Of a stretch of DNA of 64,000 nt, positions 16,383 through 24,927 are shown one piece after another. The position numbers and the translations under genes were made by a program. The stretch's first letter is position 1; each line of letters starts with the position of its first letter. Origin of the DNA: JBGNFV01 sp049645705 (lineage in GTDB: Bacteria > Bacteroidota > Bacteroidia > Cytophagales > Cyclobacteriaceae); contig JBARUK010000028.1 in NCBI GenBank assembly GCA_049645705.1, positions 1-64,000 on the forward strand. The letters run 5' to 3'. The notes beneath the pieces are model-generated. The model worked only from the letters and a program-made list of their open reading frames with translations. It did no database searches and had not been told where the DNA came from.

Positions 16383-17554
16383 CCCGTTTCTTCTATAAGT
16401 TTGACAAACCGGCCGCTATGCTCCTTGCGGCTAAAGCTGCGCCCGGCCAATCCGGCCGCTTTGGCACCTGACTTTGCTGCCAGGCTACGGTCAGCTACAT
16501 AAGGGCCTAACTTTTCTACAAATTCATTCGGGTGGCGAGGCGAATATGAAAAGCCAATGTTTTCGTTACGAACCAGATCGGCTATCCATCCTCGGAAGTT
16601 GGTGATGATCATCTTGCCTGCTGCCAGCCCATCGAAAAACTTGTTCGGACTGCCTGTTTCAAGCACAGGCAGGTCTTTGAAACTAATGTAGACAGCATCT
16701 GCCCTATCCAAAAACTTCCGTAACTGCTTTTTGGGCATGTAGTCAACAAACTTCACTACCGTCGTCAAGCCTCTTCGTTTACTTTCATTCTTTATGGCTT
16801 CGAGTCTTGCTCCCTCAGCTACAATATAATAGCTCACTTCCGGTAGAATATCACGAGTGGCTTCTGCAGCATCGAGCAGAAACTCAAGGTGATTGGCTAC
16901 CCCAGCGGTGCCGAAATACGTAATGATGAATGGACCATCTTCGTTTTTCAGCGAGCTGTCTCCTCCAAAAAAATCAAGATCCGCCATGTTCGGAATCATT
17001 TCCACATCCAGATCCGGCATACGCATAAGTATGTCATCCTGTATGGCAGGGGAAAGGGCGACTACTTTTTCTGCCTTACAGTATATTTTTTTTTCAAGCC
17101 AATAGAGTTGATTTATAAGAAAAGGATGCCTGATTGCCCCTATCTCAACAGGTGCACGGGGCCAGAGGTCTGCTACGTCGAACAGGTAAGGTATATCGCG
17201 ATACCTTTTCAGGTACAGCCCGATAATACCAGTGGTAAGGGGTGTACTCAAAATATAGGCCAGGTCAGCAGCAGGCAGCCTACCAGCCAGGCGTATAGCC
17301 TTATATGAAAACCGCAAAAATGCCCGGATGCGACGCAGAAAGCCGAAAGCATTATCGTACGGTACTGGCAGATAGTGTACCTCTACACCTTTCAGCGTAT
17401 GCTCCTGATAAACAGGCTCATTGTGAGCAGTGATCACAACAGGCTTATGCCCTGCTTCTGCCAGTGCCCGGGTAAAGTACCAGGAGCGGCTGGAGCTTCC
17501 CTGTTCGGGGGTGCGGAAATACTGGTGAATGTAGAGAATCCGTAGGGAAGTCAT
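16364..17554 (-). CDS. Family 4 glycosyltransferase
   Basis: A 396-residue GT-B glycosyltransferase. The N-terminal domain begins LRILYIHQYFRTPEQGSSSR with the acceptor-side Gly/Ser loop. The C-terminal GT4 domain includes FIITYFGTAGVANHLEFLL and the nucleotide-sugar site region SPNKFFDGLAAGKMII, resembling WbuB-type enzymes acting on lipid-linked sugars. It probably adds a sugar during surface polysaccharide or glycan assembly; donor and acceptor are unknown. It follows nth by 5 bp in the same direction and overlaps gldB convergently. Confidence 0.88.
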   Translation of the reverse strand: MTSLRILYIHQYFRTPEQGSSSRSWYFTRALAEAGHKPVVITAHNEPVYQEHTLKGVEVHYLPVPYDNAFGFLRRIRAFLRFSYKAIRLAGRLPAADLAYILSTPLTTGIIGLYLKRYRDIPYLFDVADLWPRAPVEIGAIRHPFLINQLYWLEKKIYCKAEKVVALSPAIQDDILMRMPDLDVEMIPNMADLDFFGGDSSLKNEDGPFIITYFGTAGVANHLEFLLDAAEATRDILPEVSYYIVAEGARLEAIKNESKRRGLTTVVKFVDYMPKKQLRKFLDRADAVYISFKDLPVLETGSPNKFFDGLAAGKMIITNFRGWIADLVRNENIGFSYSPRHPNEFVEKLGPYVADRSLAAKSGAKAAGLAGRSFSRKEHSGRFVKLIEETGYRTGR

Positions 17555-17559
17555 TGCAC

Positions 17560-18249
17560 CTACTTTTTGCGGGCATTATCTGCCAGAGCTTCAGCCATTT
17601 TTTCGGCCTTCATCTTTTTTTCGTAGTAGCGGCAAAATGAGGTAAGATCGCATTCTTCACATTTGGGTTTTCGCGCCAGGCATATATACCGCCCATGCAG
17701 TATCAGCCAATGGTGGGCTTTGGGGATCAGGTCTTCGGGTATATGCCTGACCAGTTGTTTTTCTACTTCCAGGGGTGTTTTGGCCGTTTGTGTTGCCAGC
17801 CCGATACGCCTGGATACTCTGTATACATGGGTATCCACAGCCATAGTAGGCAGATTATAGATCACGCTCGCAATAACATTAGCTGTCTTGCGACCTACAC
17901 CTGGTAGTTTCTGAAGTTCATCTACAGTTGCCGGTATTTCAGAGTTGAAATCCTCTACCAGCATCTTACCCAAACCAAGCAGGTGCCTGGTCTTATTATT
18001 CGGATAGGATATGCTTTTTATATAAGGTGCCAGCTCATCAAAGTTCGATACAGCCAGATGCCCGGGTGTGGGAAAATCACGAAACAGGGCCGGGGTCACC
18101 ATGTTTACCCGCTTATCCGTACACTGCGCACTAAGCACCACAGCCACCAGTAACTGGAAGGGGTCTTCATACTGAAGCTCCGTTTCCGGCTCCGGATGGC
18201 TGTTGGTGAAGTACGATATTAATTCATCAAACCGCTCTTTCTTACGCAT
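17560..18249 (-). CDS. nth: Endonuclease III
   Basis: A bifunctional DNA glycosylase/AP lyase that removes oxidised pyrimidines. The 229-residue protein has the helix-hairpin-helix LPGVGRKTANVIA with catalytic K121, catalytic D139 in AVDTHVYR, and the C-terminal 4Fe-4S cluster motif with Cys at 190, 197, 200 and 206. All hallmark residues are present. It lies between a small sigma-associated gene (14 bp upstream) and a glycosyltransferase gene (5 bp downstream), so it probably shares their transcript. Confidence 0.96.
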   Translation of the reverse strand: MRKKERFDELISYFTNSHPEPETELQYEDPFQLLVAVVLSAQCTDKRVNMVTPALFRDFPTPGHLAVSNFDELAPYIKSISYPNNKTRHLLGLGKMLVEDFNSEIPATVDELQKLPGVGRKTANVIASVIYNLPTMAVDTHVYRVSRRIGLATQTAKTPLEVEKQLVRHIPEDLIPKAHHWLILHGRYICLARKPKCEECDLTSFCRYYEKKMKAEKMAEALADNARKK

Positions 18250-18263
18250 TCCTTCTGTCAGGC

Positions 18264-18503
18264 TTAGTTGCTTACAGATGGCAAAGGTAAGGATTTGGAA
18301 AAAGACAGTATAGCATCTACCGAACTTTGAGATGGTTCGGTATTAGCGCTGTCCAGGTTTTCCGTCATAACTTTAAGCTCGATGTATTTATCAAGCAATT
18401 CGTTATCACAGAGCAACGCCCGCTCTATAGCACGGTTCTCTGTTTCAGAGGTTTCATGGTATACGAAGCGGATTAAATCAGTCAGGGTAAAAGTTTCGGT
18501 CAT
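18264..18503 (-). CDS. Small protein coupled to an ECF sigma factor
   Basis: A 79-residue protein beginning MTETFTLTDLIRFVYHET. It has no membrane segment and is mostly helical and acidic. It starts inside the 3' end of the sigma factor gene (26-bp overlap), so the two are translationally coupled. The position is where anti-sigma factors usually sit, and the N-terminal helix pair with EENRAI-like residues recalls short zinc-less anti-sigma N-domains, but a transmembrane part is missing. An anti-sigma role is inference. ATG 18501-18503 is chosen over an upstream TTG. Confidence 0.7.
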   Translation of the reverse strand: MTETFTLTDLIRFVYHETSETENRAIERALLCDNELLDKYIELKVMTENLDSANTEPSQSSVDAILSFSKSLPLPSVSN

Positions 18504-19077
18504 AGGCAATGTTCGTATGCTTTATTTTTTTCCTGAGATTTATCAGGGCATAGCGCATTCTGCCTAGTGCGGTATTGATACTCACGTTTGTGGCATCGGC
18601 AATTTCCTGGAAGCTCATTTTCATATAATGACGCATAATGAGCACTTCCTTTTGCGGAGCGGGAAGCTCGTGGATCAGTTGCCTTAGCTTAGCGTGCGTA
18701 TCCTTCTCGATCTGACGATCTTCAGCCGATACCTCACTGAATTCCAGCGTATTGAAAACAGAACTACCATCTTCCATTACGATAGTAGGATAGCGCTTAG
18801 CTTTCCTGAAATGGTCGATAGCCAAGTTGTGCGCAATACGCAAAATCCATGGCAAAAACTTGCCTTCCTCATTATAGCGACCGGACTTAATAGTCTTTAT
18901 CGCCTTAATAAAGGTTTCCTGCAATAAATCTTCAGCTATGTAACGATCCTTGACAACTAATATTATGGTGGTAAAGATTTTTGACTTATGTCTATTTACC
19001 AGTTGTTCAAATGCAGCCTCATTACCGTTCTTGTATAGCGACAGGAGCTTACTGTCGCTAAGTTTGTACTTACCCAT
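18478..19077 (-). CDS. ECF-type RNA polymerase sigma factor
   Basis: A 199-residue sigma-70 family protein of the extracytoplasmic-function type. Region 2 runs from about residue 20 to 95 (RYIAEDLLQETFIKAIK is region 2.2; KFLPWILRIAHNLAIDHFRK is 2.4). Region 4 is near 130-185, with the helix-turn-helix SFQEIADATNVSINTALGRM. It directs RNA polymerase to a dedicated promoter set in response to a stress signal that is not visible here. It heads a leftward unit with a small coupled gene, nth and a glycosyltransferase. A promoter is seen at 19162-19193. Confidence 0.93.
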   Translation of the reverse strand: MGKYKLSDSKLLSLYKNGNEAAFEQLVNRHKSKIFTTIILVVKDRYIAEDLLQETFIKAIKTIKSGRYNEEGKFLPWILRIAHNLAIDHFRKAKRYPTIVMEDGSSVFNTLEFSEVSAEDRQIEKDTHAKLRQLIHELPAPQKEVLIMRHYMKMSFQEIADATNVSINTALGRMRYALINLRKKIKHTNIAYDRNFYPD

Positions 19078-19161
19078 ATTGATGACAGTTAAAATTACGG
19101 TAGAGGTTTACTACATAGAGTCAAGGTTAAGGATTGGATAAAATAATTTTAGACAATTAGT

Positions 19162-19193
19162 CAAATGTATATAAATAAATTATACCATGCAAC
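19162..19193 (-). promoter_or_regulatory. Bacteroidota-type promoter for the ECF sigma gene
   Basis: On the minus strand TACATTTG (19162-19169) matches the -7 consensus TAnnTTTG exactly. A TGTTG-like -33 element lies about 20 bp further upstream (near 19190). It predicts a start near 19155 and a leader of about 78 nt before the ATG at 19077. No other feature was seen in 19194-19568 before uvrA. Confidence 0.5.
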
Positions 19194-19568
19194 AGGCTTT
19201 TTCACAAAAAGATATATTACCATTAAGGCATATTTGACAGAAAAAGGTGTTTCGAACACCCATTCTACAAATTGTAATTCTTCTTTAGCTACCTCAAGCC
19301 AGGAAATCAAACAGGCCTTAACAGCCATTATCATTCTTTTTTATATGACAGTCAATCAACGGCTTACCCTTTATACGACTGGCAATTATTTTTATAGTGT
19401 GCAAATATGCTGACATAATCATCCGAATTGTGACTACTAATAAATACAATCATGGCCCGCGCTCTTATTCTTTAAAAGAAAATGGTGCTGTATTTCCCTC
19501 CGGAACTCAGGAAATGAGGCGGTAACAAACTTACGAAACCAACGTTCCTATTGTATCTTTACAGCCTT

Positions 19569-22391
19569 ATGAGTGAATCGATCATAACGGCCCCTTATGA
19601 AGATTTGGATGCACTGGATCCGAAAAAGTACATTATCATCAAGGGTGCCAAAGTTAATAACCTTAAAAATCTTAGCGTAGCCATTCCCCGAAACAAGCTC
19701 GTGGTCATCACGGGGCTCTCCGGGTCAGGCAAGTCCTCTCTTGCTTTCGACACACTGTTTGCCGAAGGGCAACGCATGTACGTGGAGAGTCTCAGCAGCT
19801 ACGCACGCCAGTTTCTGGGCCGCATGGAGAAGCCGGAAGTGGAATATATTCGCGGTGTGAGTCCGGCCATTGCTATAGAGCAGAAAGTAAGTACCCGCAA
19901 CCCACGCTCTACTGTAGGCACAACCACTGAAATATACGACTACCTCAAACTACTCTACGCCCGGATCGGTATCACTTACTCCCCGGTAAGCGGCGAGCCT
20001 GTCACACGCGATACCGTTACTAAGGTAGTAGATGCACTACAGCAGATGGACAATGGCACCCGGCTTATGGTTCTCTGCCCGCTACTGCCGCATGAGGATC
20101 GTACGCTGATACAGGAGCTATACATATTACTCAGCAAAGGCTATACCCGCGTAATGGCGGATGGGGAGATCTGCTATATAGAAGAGCTGGTGGAAGAAGA
20201 GGCCAGGCTGGATACACTAAAAGAGGTGCTTATCCTGATCGACCGTACGGCTATACAGCATGATGACGAAGACAGTCAGTACCGCCTGGCAGACTCAATT
20301 CAGACAGCTTTCTTCGAAGGGCATGGTGAATGTACCGTTGACATTCCGGGGCAGGGTCGTCGCACCTATTCCGATCGTTTTGAGCGGGACGGCATTATAT
20401 TCGAAGAACCCTCAGTCAATTTCTTTAGCTTTAATAACCCCTACGGAGCCTGCAAGACCTGTGAAGGTTTCGGCAAGGTGCTGGGTATAGATGAAGATCT
20501 GGTCATTCCGGATAAGAACATGAGTATCTATGAGGGGGCAGTGGCCCCGTGGCGCAGCGAAAAAATGAGCGAATGGGTAAAGCCGCTCATTCGAAATGCT
20601 ATGTCGTTCGATTTTCCGGTCCATCGCTCGTATAATGAGCTGACTGATGCCCAGCAAAACCTGGTATGGACAGGCAATAAATACTTTAAGGGGCTAAACA
20701 AGTTTTTTAAATACGTAGAGTCCAAAACGCACAAAATACAATACCGGGTTATGCTGAGCCGGTACAGGGGCCGCACGACATGCCCTGACTGCCGCGGCAC
20801 CCGGCTTAGAAAAGATGCAGCATATGTAAAAGTGGGAAATAAGTCTATCATGGACCTTGTACTACTGCCAGTAGATAAAGTAGCGGCCTTCTTCAGAGAG
20901 CTACCTATGACTGAGCACGAACAGAAGGTAGCTCGCCGTATCCTCACTGAAATTACGAACCGCCTGGAATACCTGGAGCGGGTAGGACTGGGCTACCTGA
21001 CGCTAAACCGGGTGGCAAATACGCTTTCTGGCGGTGAGTTTCAGCGAATAAAGCTGGCTACGTCACTAGGAAGTGCCCTGGTAGGGTCTATGTATATCCT
21101 GGATGAGCCAAGCATAGGGCTGCACCCTCGTGATACGGATCGTCTGATAGGAGTACTTAAAAGCCTTCGTGACCTGGGAAATACGGTGATTGTGGTAGAG
21201 CACGAAGAGGATGTAATGAAGGCTGCGGACCAGATAATCGACATAGGTCCGGATGCCGGACGGCACGGAGGCGAGTTGATCTTCCAGGGAGCTGTGGCTG
21301 CGATGAACGGTAAGCAGAAGTCCCATACCAGCAAATACCTGAGCGGCCGAGAGAAAATAGCTGTTCCTGATAGCCGCAGAAAATGGCGAAACTCTATCAA
21401 AGTAATCGGAGCTACAGAAAATAACCTGAAAAACATAGACGTAGAGATACCGCTAGATGTCATGACGGTAGTTACCGGCGTGAGTGGCTCAGGAAAATCT
21501 ACCCTGGTAAAAAAGATCGTGACTCCTGCACTGAGTAAAATTCTGGGGCTCTCGGCTGAGGAAACCGGCAAATTCAGTAAGCTGGATGGCGATTATAACC
21601 TGGTAACGCAGGTGGAGTTCGTAGACCAGAATCCTATCGGTAAAAGCTCCCGCTCCAACCCGGTCACTTATGTAAAGGCCTATGATGCTATTCGTAACCT
21701 TTTTGCCGATCAGCCCCTGTCTAAGCAGAGAGGGTATAAGCCCAGCCACTTCAGTTTCAATGTAGACGGAGGGCGCTGCGAAGTATGCAAGGGTGAGGGT
21801 ACACAAAAGGTAGAAATGCAGTTTATGGCCGATATCTACCTGACCTGCGAGGGCTGTAAGGGCAAGCGATTCAAACAGGAGATACTGGACATCAGCTATC
21901 ATGATAAAGATATAAGTGAGGTACTAGACCTGACAGTGGAGGAAAGCCTTACCTTTTTTAAAGGTAATACCTCAGTACTGAACAGGCTACGGCCGTTGTT
22001 TGAAGTAGGACTAGGCTATGTACAGCTCGGCCAGTCCAGCAATAGTCTTAGTGGCGGGGAAGCTCAGCGTGTTAAGCTGGCGAGCTTCCTGGGCAAGGGC
22101 AACAGCGGAGACAAAAGCCGCATTCTTTTTATATTCGATGAGCCTACTACAGGCCTGCACTTTCACGATATCCGCCGACTGCTGGATGCCCTTAATGCTC
22201 TGATAGCGCAGGGGCATACGGTACTGGTAATCGAGCATAATATGGATGTGGTAAAAACGGCCGACTGGATCATAGATCTGGGGCCGGAAGGTGGTGACAG
22301 GGGTGGCGACCTTGTATTCAGTGGTACGCCCGAAAAGATGGTTACCCTCACAGATAACCATACAGCCCACTATCTTAAAGAGAAACTGTAA
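19569..22391 (+). CDS. uvrA: Excinuclease ABC subunit UvrA
   Basis: UvrA is the ATPase that finds bulky DNA lesions and loads UvrB. The 940-residue length matches the family. The first Walker A is GLSGSGKS (49-56). Zinc-binding Cys pairs occur in CPDCRG (about 405) and in CEVCKGEG...CEGCKG (about 740-770). There are two ABC signatures (NTLSGGEFQRIKLA, NSLSGGEAQRVKLA) and the second Walker A GVSGSGKS near residue 640. ATG 19569 is preferred to a TTG 18 bp earlier. It stands alone; uvrB is at 47708-49732. Upstream 19194-19568 shows no gene. Confidence 0.97.
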   Translation: MSESIITAPYEDLDALDPKKYIIIKGAKVNNLKNLSVAIPRNKLVVITGLSGSGKSSLAFDTLFAEGQRMYVESLSSYARQFLGRMEKPEVEYIRGVSPAIAIEQKVSTRNPRSTVGTTTEIYDYLKLLYARIGITYSPVSGEPVTRDTVTKVVDALQQMDNGTRLMVLCPLLPHEDRTLIQELYILLSKGYTRVMADGEICYIEELVEEEARLDTLKEVLILIDRTAIQHDDEDSQYRLADSIQTAFFEGHGECTVDIPGQGRRTYSDRFERDGIIFEEPSVNFFSFNNPYGACKTCEGFGKVLGIDEDLVIPDKNMSIYEGAVAPWRSEKMSEWVKPLIRNAMSFDFPVHRSYNELTDAQQNLVWTGNKYFKGLNKFFKYVESKTHKIQYRVMLSRYRGRTTCPDCRGTRLRKDAAYVKVGNKSIMDLVLLPVDKVAAFFRELPMTEHEQKVARRILTEITNRLEYLERVGLGYLTLNRVANTLSGGEFQRIKLATSLGSALVGSMYILDEPSIGLHPRDTDRLIGVLKSLRDLGNTVIVVEHEEDVMKAADQIIDIGPDAGRHGGELIFQGAVAAMNGKQKSHTSKYLSGREKIAVPDSRRKWRNSIKVIGATENNLKNIDVEIPLDVMTVVTGVSGSGKSTLVKKIVTPALSKILGLSAEETGKFSKLDGDYNLVTQVEFVDQNPIGKSSRSNPVTYVKAYDAIRNLFADQPLSKQRGYKPSHFSFNVDGGRCEVCKGEGTQKVEMQFMADIYLTCEGCKGKRFKQEILDISYHDKDISEVLDLTVEESLTFFKGNTSVLNRLRPLFEVGLGYVQLGQSSNSLSGGEAQRVKLASFLGKGNSGDKSRILFIFDEPTTGLHFHDIRRLLDALNALIAQGHTVLVIEHNMDVVKTADWIIDLGPEGGDRGGDLVFSGTPEKMVTLTDNHTAHYLKEKL

Positions 22392-22480
22392 TGCCCTGCT
22401 GCTTTAAGGTCACATAGGGTCAGACAGCATCAATATTTTTAGCTAAATTTGGCGCATAATCGCAAACCACTTTGCCTGAT

Positions 22481-23248
22481 ATGAGGAAAAAAATTGTAGC
22501 CGGAAACTGGAAAATGAATAATGATCGTGGCGAAGCCTTCAAACTGGCTTCCGAGGTTATTCATATGGTAGAAGACGAAATTACCAGCCAAACTGAGGTG
22601 GTAATAATTCCCCCCTTCGTTCATCTGAGCAGTGTGGGTAAGTTACTGGAAGGTGTGACTAAAATGCGCCTGGGTGCACAGGACTGCCATCAGGAAAAAA
22701 GTGGTGCCTATACAGGCGAGATTTCAGCCGCTATGCTGACATCTATCGGATGTCAGTACGTAATAGTCGGGCATAGCGAGCGCAGAGAGCAATTTGGGGA
22801 GGACCATAAGGTTCTGTCTGAAAAAGTGGGTGCCGCACTGGCAGCCGGCATAACGCCTATTTTCTGCTGTGGAGAAAAGCTGGACGGACGCGAAGCCGGG
22901 AATCAGAATAATATAGTAGGCGAACAGATCGAGAAAAGTCTTTTTCATCTGGGTGAAGATGATATTGCTAAGGTGGTGATTGCCTATGAGCCTGTGTGGG
23001 CTATAGGTACCGGCAAAACAGCTTCGGCAGAAGAAGCACAGGAAATGCATGCTCATATCAGACAGCTTATAGCAGATAAATATAATAATGACACTGCAGA
23101 GGAAGTTCCGGTACTGTACGGAGGTAGTGTTAAACCTGGCAATGCTGGCGAGCTTTTTGCTCAGGAGGACATAGATGGCGGCCTTATCGGAGGAGCTTCT
23201 CTCAAAAGCCGTGATTTTACGGATATTATAAAAGCTATAAAGTCGTGA
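22481..23248 (+). CDS. tpiA: Triosephosphate isomerase
   Basis: It interconverts dihydroxyacetone phosphate and glyceraldehyde 3-phosphate in glycolysis. The 255-residue TIM barrel begins MRKKIVAGNWKMN with catalytic Lys11. His98 is in IVGHSERRE, the catalytic Glu170 in VIAYEPVWAIGTGK, and the phosphate-binding loop is LYGGSVKPGN. ATG 22481 gives the canonical N-terminus; a TTG 9 bp upstream is less likely. It overlaps the next gene (GTGA at 23245-23248), heading a coupled three-gene unit that ends in prmA. Confidence 0.97.
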   Translation: MRKKIVAGNWKMNNDRGEAFKLASEVIHMVEDEITSQTEVVIIPPFVHLSSVGKLLEGVTKMRLGAQDCHQEKSGAYTGEISAAMLTSIGCQYVIVGHSERREQFGEDHKVLSEKVGAALAAGITPIFCCGEKLDGREAGNQNNIVGEQIEKSLFHLGEDDIAKVVIAYEPVWAIGTGKTASAEEAQEMHAHIRQLIADKYNNDTAEEVPVLYGGSVKPGNAGELFAQEDIDGGLIGGASLKSRDFTDIIKAIKS

Positions 23249-23598
23249 AAGCAAAACTTATCTATTTTCTGCCTGTTGCTATTACCTTATTATTCTGTAC
23301 CACTTATTCTAATTGTATGGCACAAGGTTTCGATGTATGCGAGTTGTACGGGCAGGTCTATGAAGAAAGTGATCCTAATTTTGCAGACTACCTGGTCTAT
23401 GTTTATGATTCGGAGGCATTTGCCGATCTGATCGTGTACGAAGAGGAGAATCAGCTCTTCGCGGACAGGTCCGGCCTTTGGTTTTATACTTCCGATAAGC
23501 TATTTGCCAACTTTACGGTATATTTTGTCAGTGACCCTCACCAGGCAGATTTTACCATAGCCTATACTAACGCTCAAAACTTCGCAGGCTGCCCATGA
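23245..23598 (+). CDS. DUF6150-like secreted protein
   Basis: A 117-residue exported protein: a hydrophobic N-terminus to about residue 26 with a probable signal-peptidase site after CMAQ. The mature part consists of short repeated strands of the form [FA]-[AN]-[DN]-x-x-V-Y (FADYLVYVY, FADLIVYEE, FANFTVYFV, ADFTIAYTN) and ends NFAGC. This resembles the small beta-rich DUF6150 family of Bacteroidota, function unknown. It starts with GTG overlapping the tpiA stop and ends overlapping the prmA ATG (ATGA), so it is translationally linked to both. Family name from memory. Confidence 0.7.
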   Translation: MKAKLIYFLPVAITLLFCTTYSNCMAQGFDVCELYGQVYEESDPNFADYLVYVYDSEAFADLIVYEEENQLFADRSGLWFYTSDKLFANFTVYFVSDPHQADFTIAYTNAQNFAGCP

Positions 23599-24449
23599 AT
23601 CTTTCTACTTATACGGACTATACATGTGTATCGTTCGACTGTCCGGACCACCTCACAGACATTCTTATTGCCGAATTATCTGAAGTTGGCTACGAATCTT
23701 TTCAGGAACTGGAAGAGGAATTCGATGCCTTCATTCCCAAGGGGGAGTATGATCCTGAAGCAGTCGAGAGCATAATGAATAGATATGCTAAAGAGAATAT
23801 CTCCTACAAGCTGAAGGAGGTGGATATGGTGAACTGGAATGAACAATGGGAAAAGAACTATGATCCTATTGTAGTAGATGACCAGATCATAGTAAGAGCG
23901 TCATTTCATAACGCAGACAAGGAATACCCTTACGACATAGTTATAAATCCGAAGATGAGCTTCGGTACGGGCCATCACCATACCACCCACCTTATGCTCA
24001 GTGAGCAACTGTCGCTGGAGCATACCGGGAGGTCTGTTTTGGACATTGGCTGTGGTACGGGTATACTGGCTATTATGGCTAAGTTACGCGGTGCAGCCTA
24101 CGTAGAGGCTTTTGATGTAGGTGACTGGTGTGTAGAGAACAGCGAAGAAAACTTTGCCCTGAATGAGTGCAGAGATATTAAAGTGCGTCAGGGTACGATA
24201 AAGGAGCTTACCTTTAAAAATACTTTTGATATCCTGCTGGCAAATATTAACCGAAACGTTTTACTGGAGGAAATTCCACATTATGCTAACCTGCTGCATA
24301 ATAAGGACAGCGTATTGTTAGTAAGTGGCTTTTTCGAAGAACACATAGAAGATATTACTGCAGCAGCTGATGCAGCTAATCTCAAGGTTCACAATACCCG
24401 TATACGCGAAAACTGGGCATTGCTAAAATTGACCAAAGTAGTATTTTAG
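23595..24449 (+). CDS. prmA: Ribosomal protein L11 methyltransferase
   Basis: A SAM-dependent methyltransferase that trimethylates ribosomal protein L11. At 284 residues it fits the family. NPKMSFGTGHHHTTHLML is the PrmA signature, VLDIGCGTGILAI is the SAM-binding motif I (about 152-164), and DILLANINRNVL is the substrate-binding motif near residue 213. The start overlaps the preceding stop (ATGA). It ends the tpiA unit. Confidence 0.95.
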   Translation: MNLSTYTDYTCVSFDCPDHLTDILIAELSEVGYESFQELEEEFDAFIPKGEYDPEAVESIMNRYAKENISYKLKEVDMVNWNEQWEKNYDPIVVDDQIIVRASFHNADKEYPYDIVINPKMSFGTGHHHTTHLMLSEQLSLEHTGRSVLDIGCGTGILAIMAKLRGAAYVEAFDVGDWCVENSEENFALNECRDIKVRQGTIKELTFKNTFDILLANINRNVLLEEIPHYANLLHNKDSVLLVSGFFEEHIEDITAAADAANLKVHNTRIRENWALLKLTKVVF

Positions 24450-24544
24450 TTAGTTGCTAAAATTTTTATTATATTTAAAAGAAGTCAGGAAGCTAAATAG
24501 CTGAGAATCAAGCATTATTCATTTTTTGAATATTTTAATCAATT

Positions 24545-24574
24545 TTTGAATACGGATTCAGTTTTGTACATTTG
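24545..24574 (+). promoter_or_regulatory. Bacteroidota-type promoter for the 24592-24906 gene
   Basis: TTTG at 24545-24548 and TACATTTG at 24567-24574 are separated by 18 bp, which matches the -33/-7 consensus (TTTG and TAnnTTTG). The predicted start near 24580 leaves a short leader before ATG 24592. Two near-identical TTTTTTGAATA segments occur at about 24523 and 24543, the second holding the -33 box. Confidence 0.65.
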
Positions 24575-24591
24575 AGTAAACTGAATTGCTG

Positions 24592-24906
24592 ATGGAAAAT
24601 ATACCCTTACTACTTACCCTTATCAAAGAAGACCTGAAGCTTAATGCTTTTCTGAATAGCATAAATAAGGCTGGCCTGCTGATAGAAACCTACTCCCCTC
24701 AGATTAGCGATGCTATTTTCAAAATGGCAGGAATACCTTCCGGAGATGATGACCTGTACGATATGTACTGGAATTTTTTAGACGGCCTGGAGTATGCTTA
24801 TGTCTGTGAGAACCTAGAGTTATTAAGCACAAAATTCTACGCCGAACTGGTGGCTTTCCGTCGCCAGCACCCACAATGCCGAAGGCACGTCAGGCAAGCC
24901 AGCTGA
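24592..24906 (+). CDS. Small hypothetical protein with its own promoter
   Basis: A 104-residue soluble, helical, mostly acidic protein, MENIPLLLTLIKEDLK at the N-terminus and a basic His/Arg/Cys tail (RRQHPQCRRH). I do not recognise a family. A near-consensus promoter directly upstream supports expression. It is convergent with hemH. ATG 24592 is preferred over a TTG 6 bp upstream. Confidence 0.65.
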   Translation: MENIPLLLTLIKEDLKLNAFLNSINKAGLLIETYSPQISDAIFKMAGIPSGDDDLYDMYWNFLDGLEYAYVCENLELLSTKFYAELVAFRRQHPQCRRHVRQAS

Positions 24907-24927
24907 CTAACCCGGCGGGTGAGCAGG

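Noticed and set aside
19165..19413. 82-codon ORF in the sigma-uvrA gap
   Set aside because: No start-site context, no family resemblance and it overlaps the sigma gene promoter.
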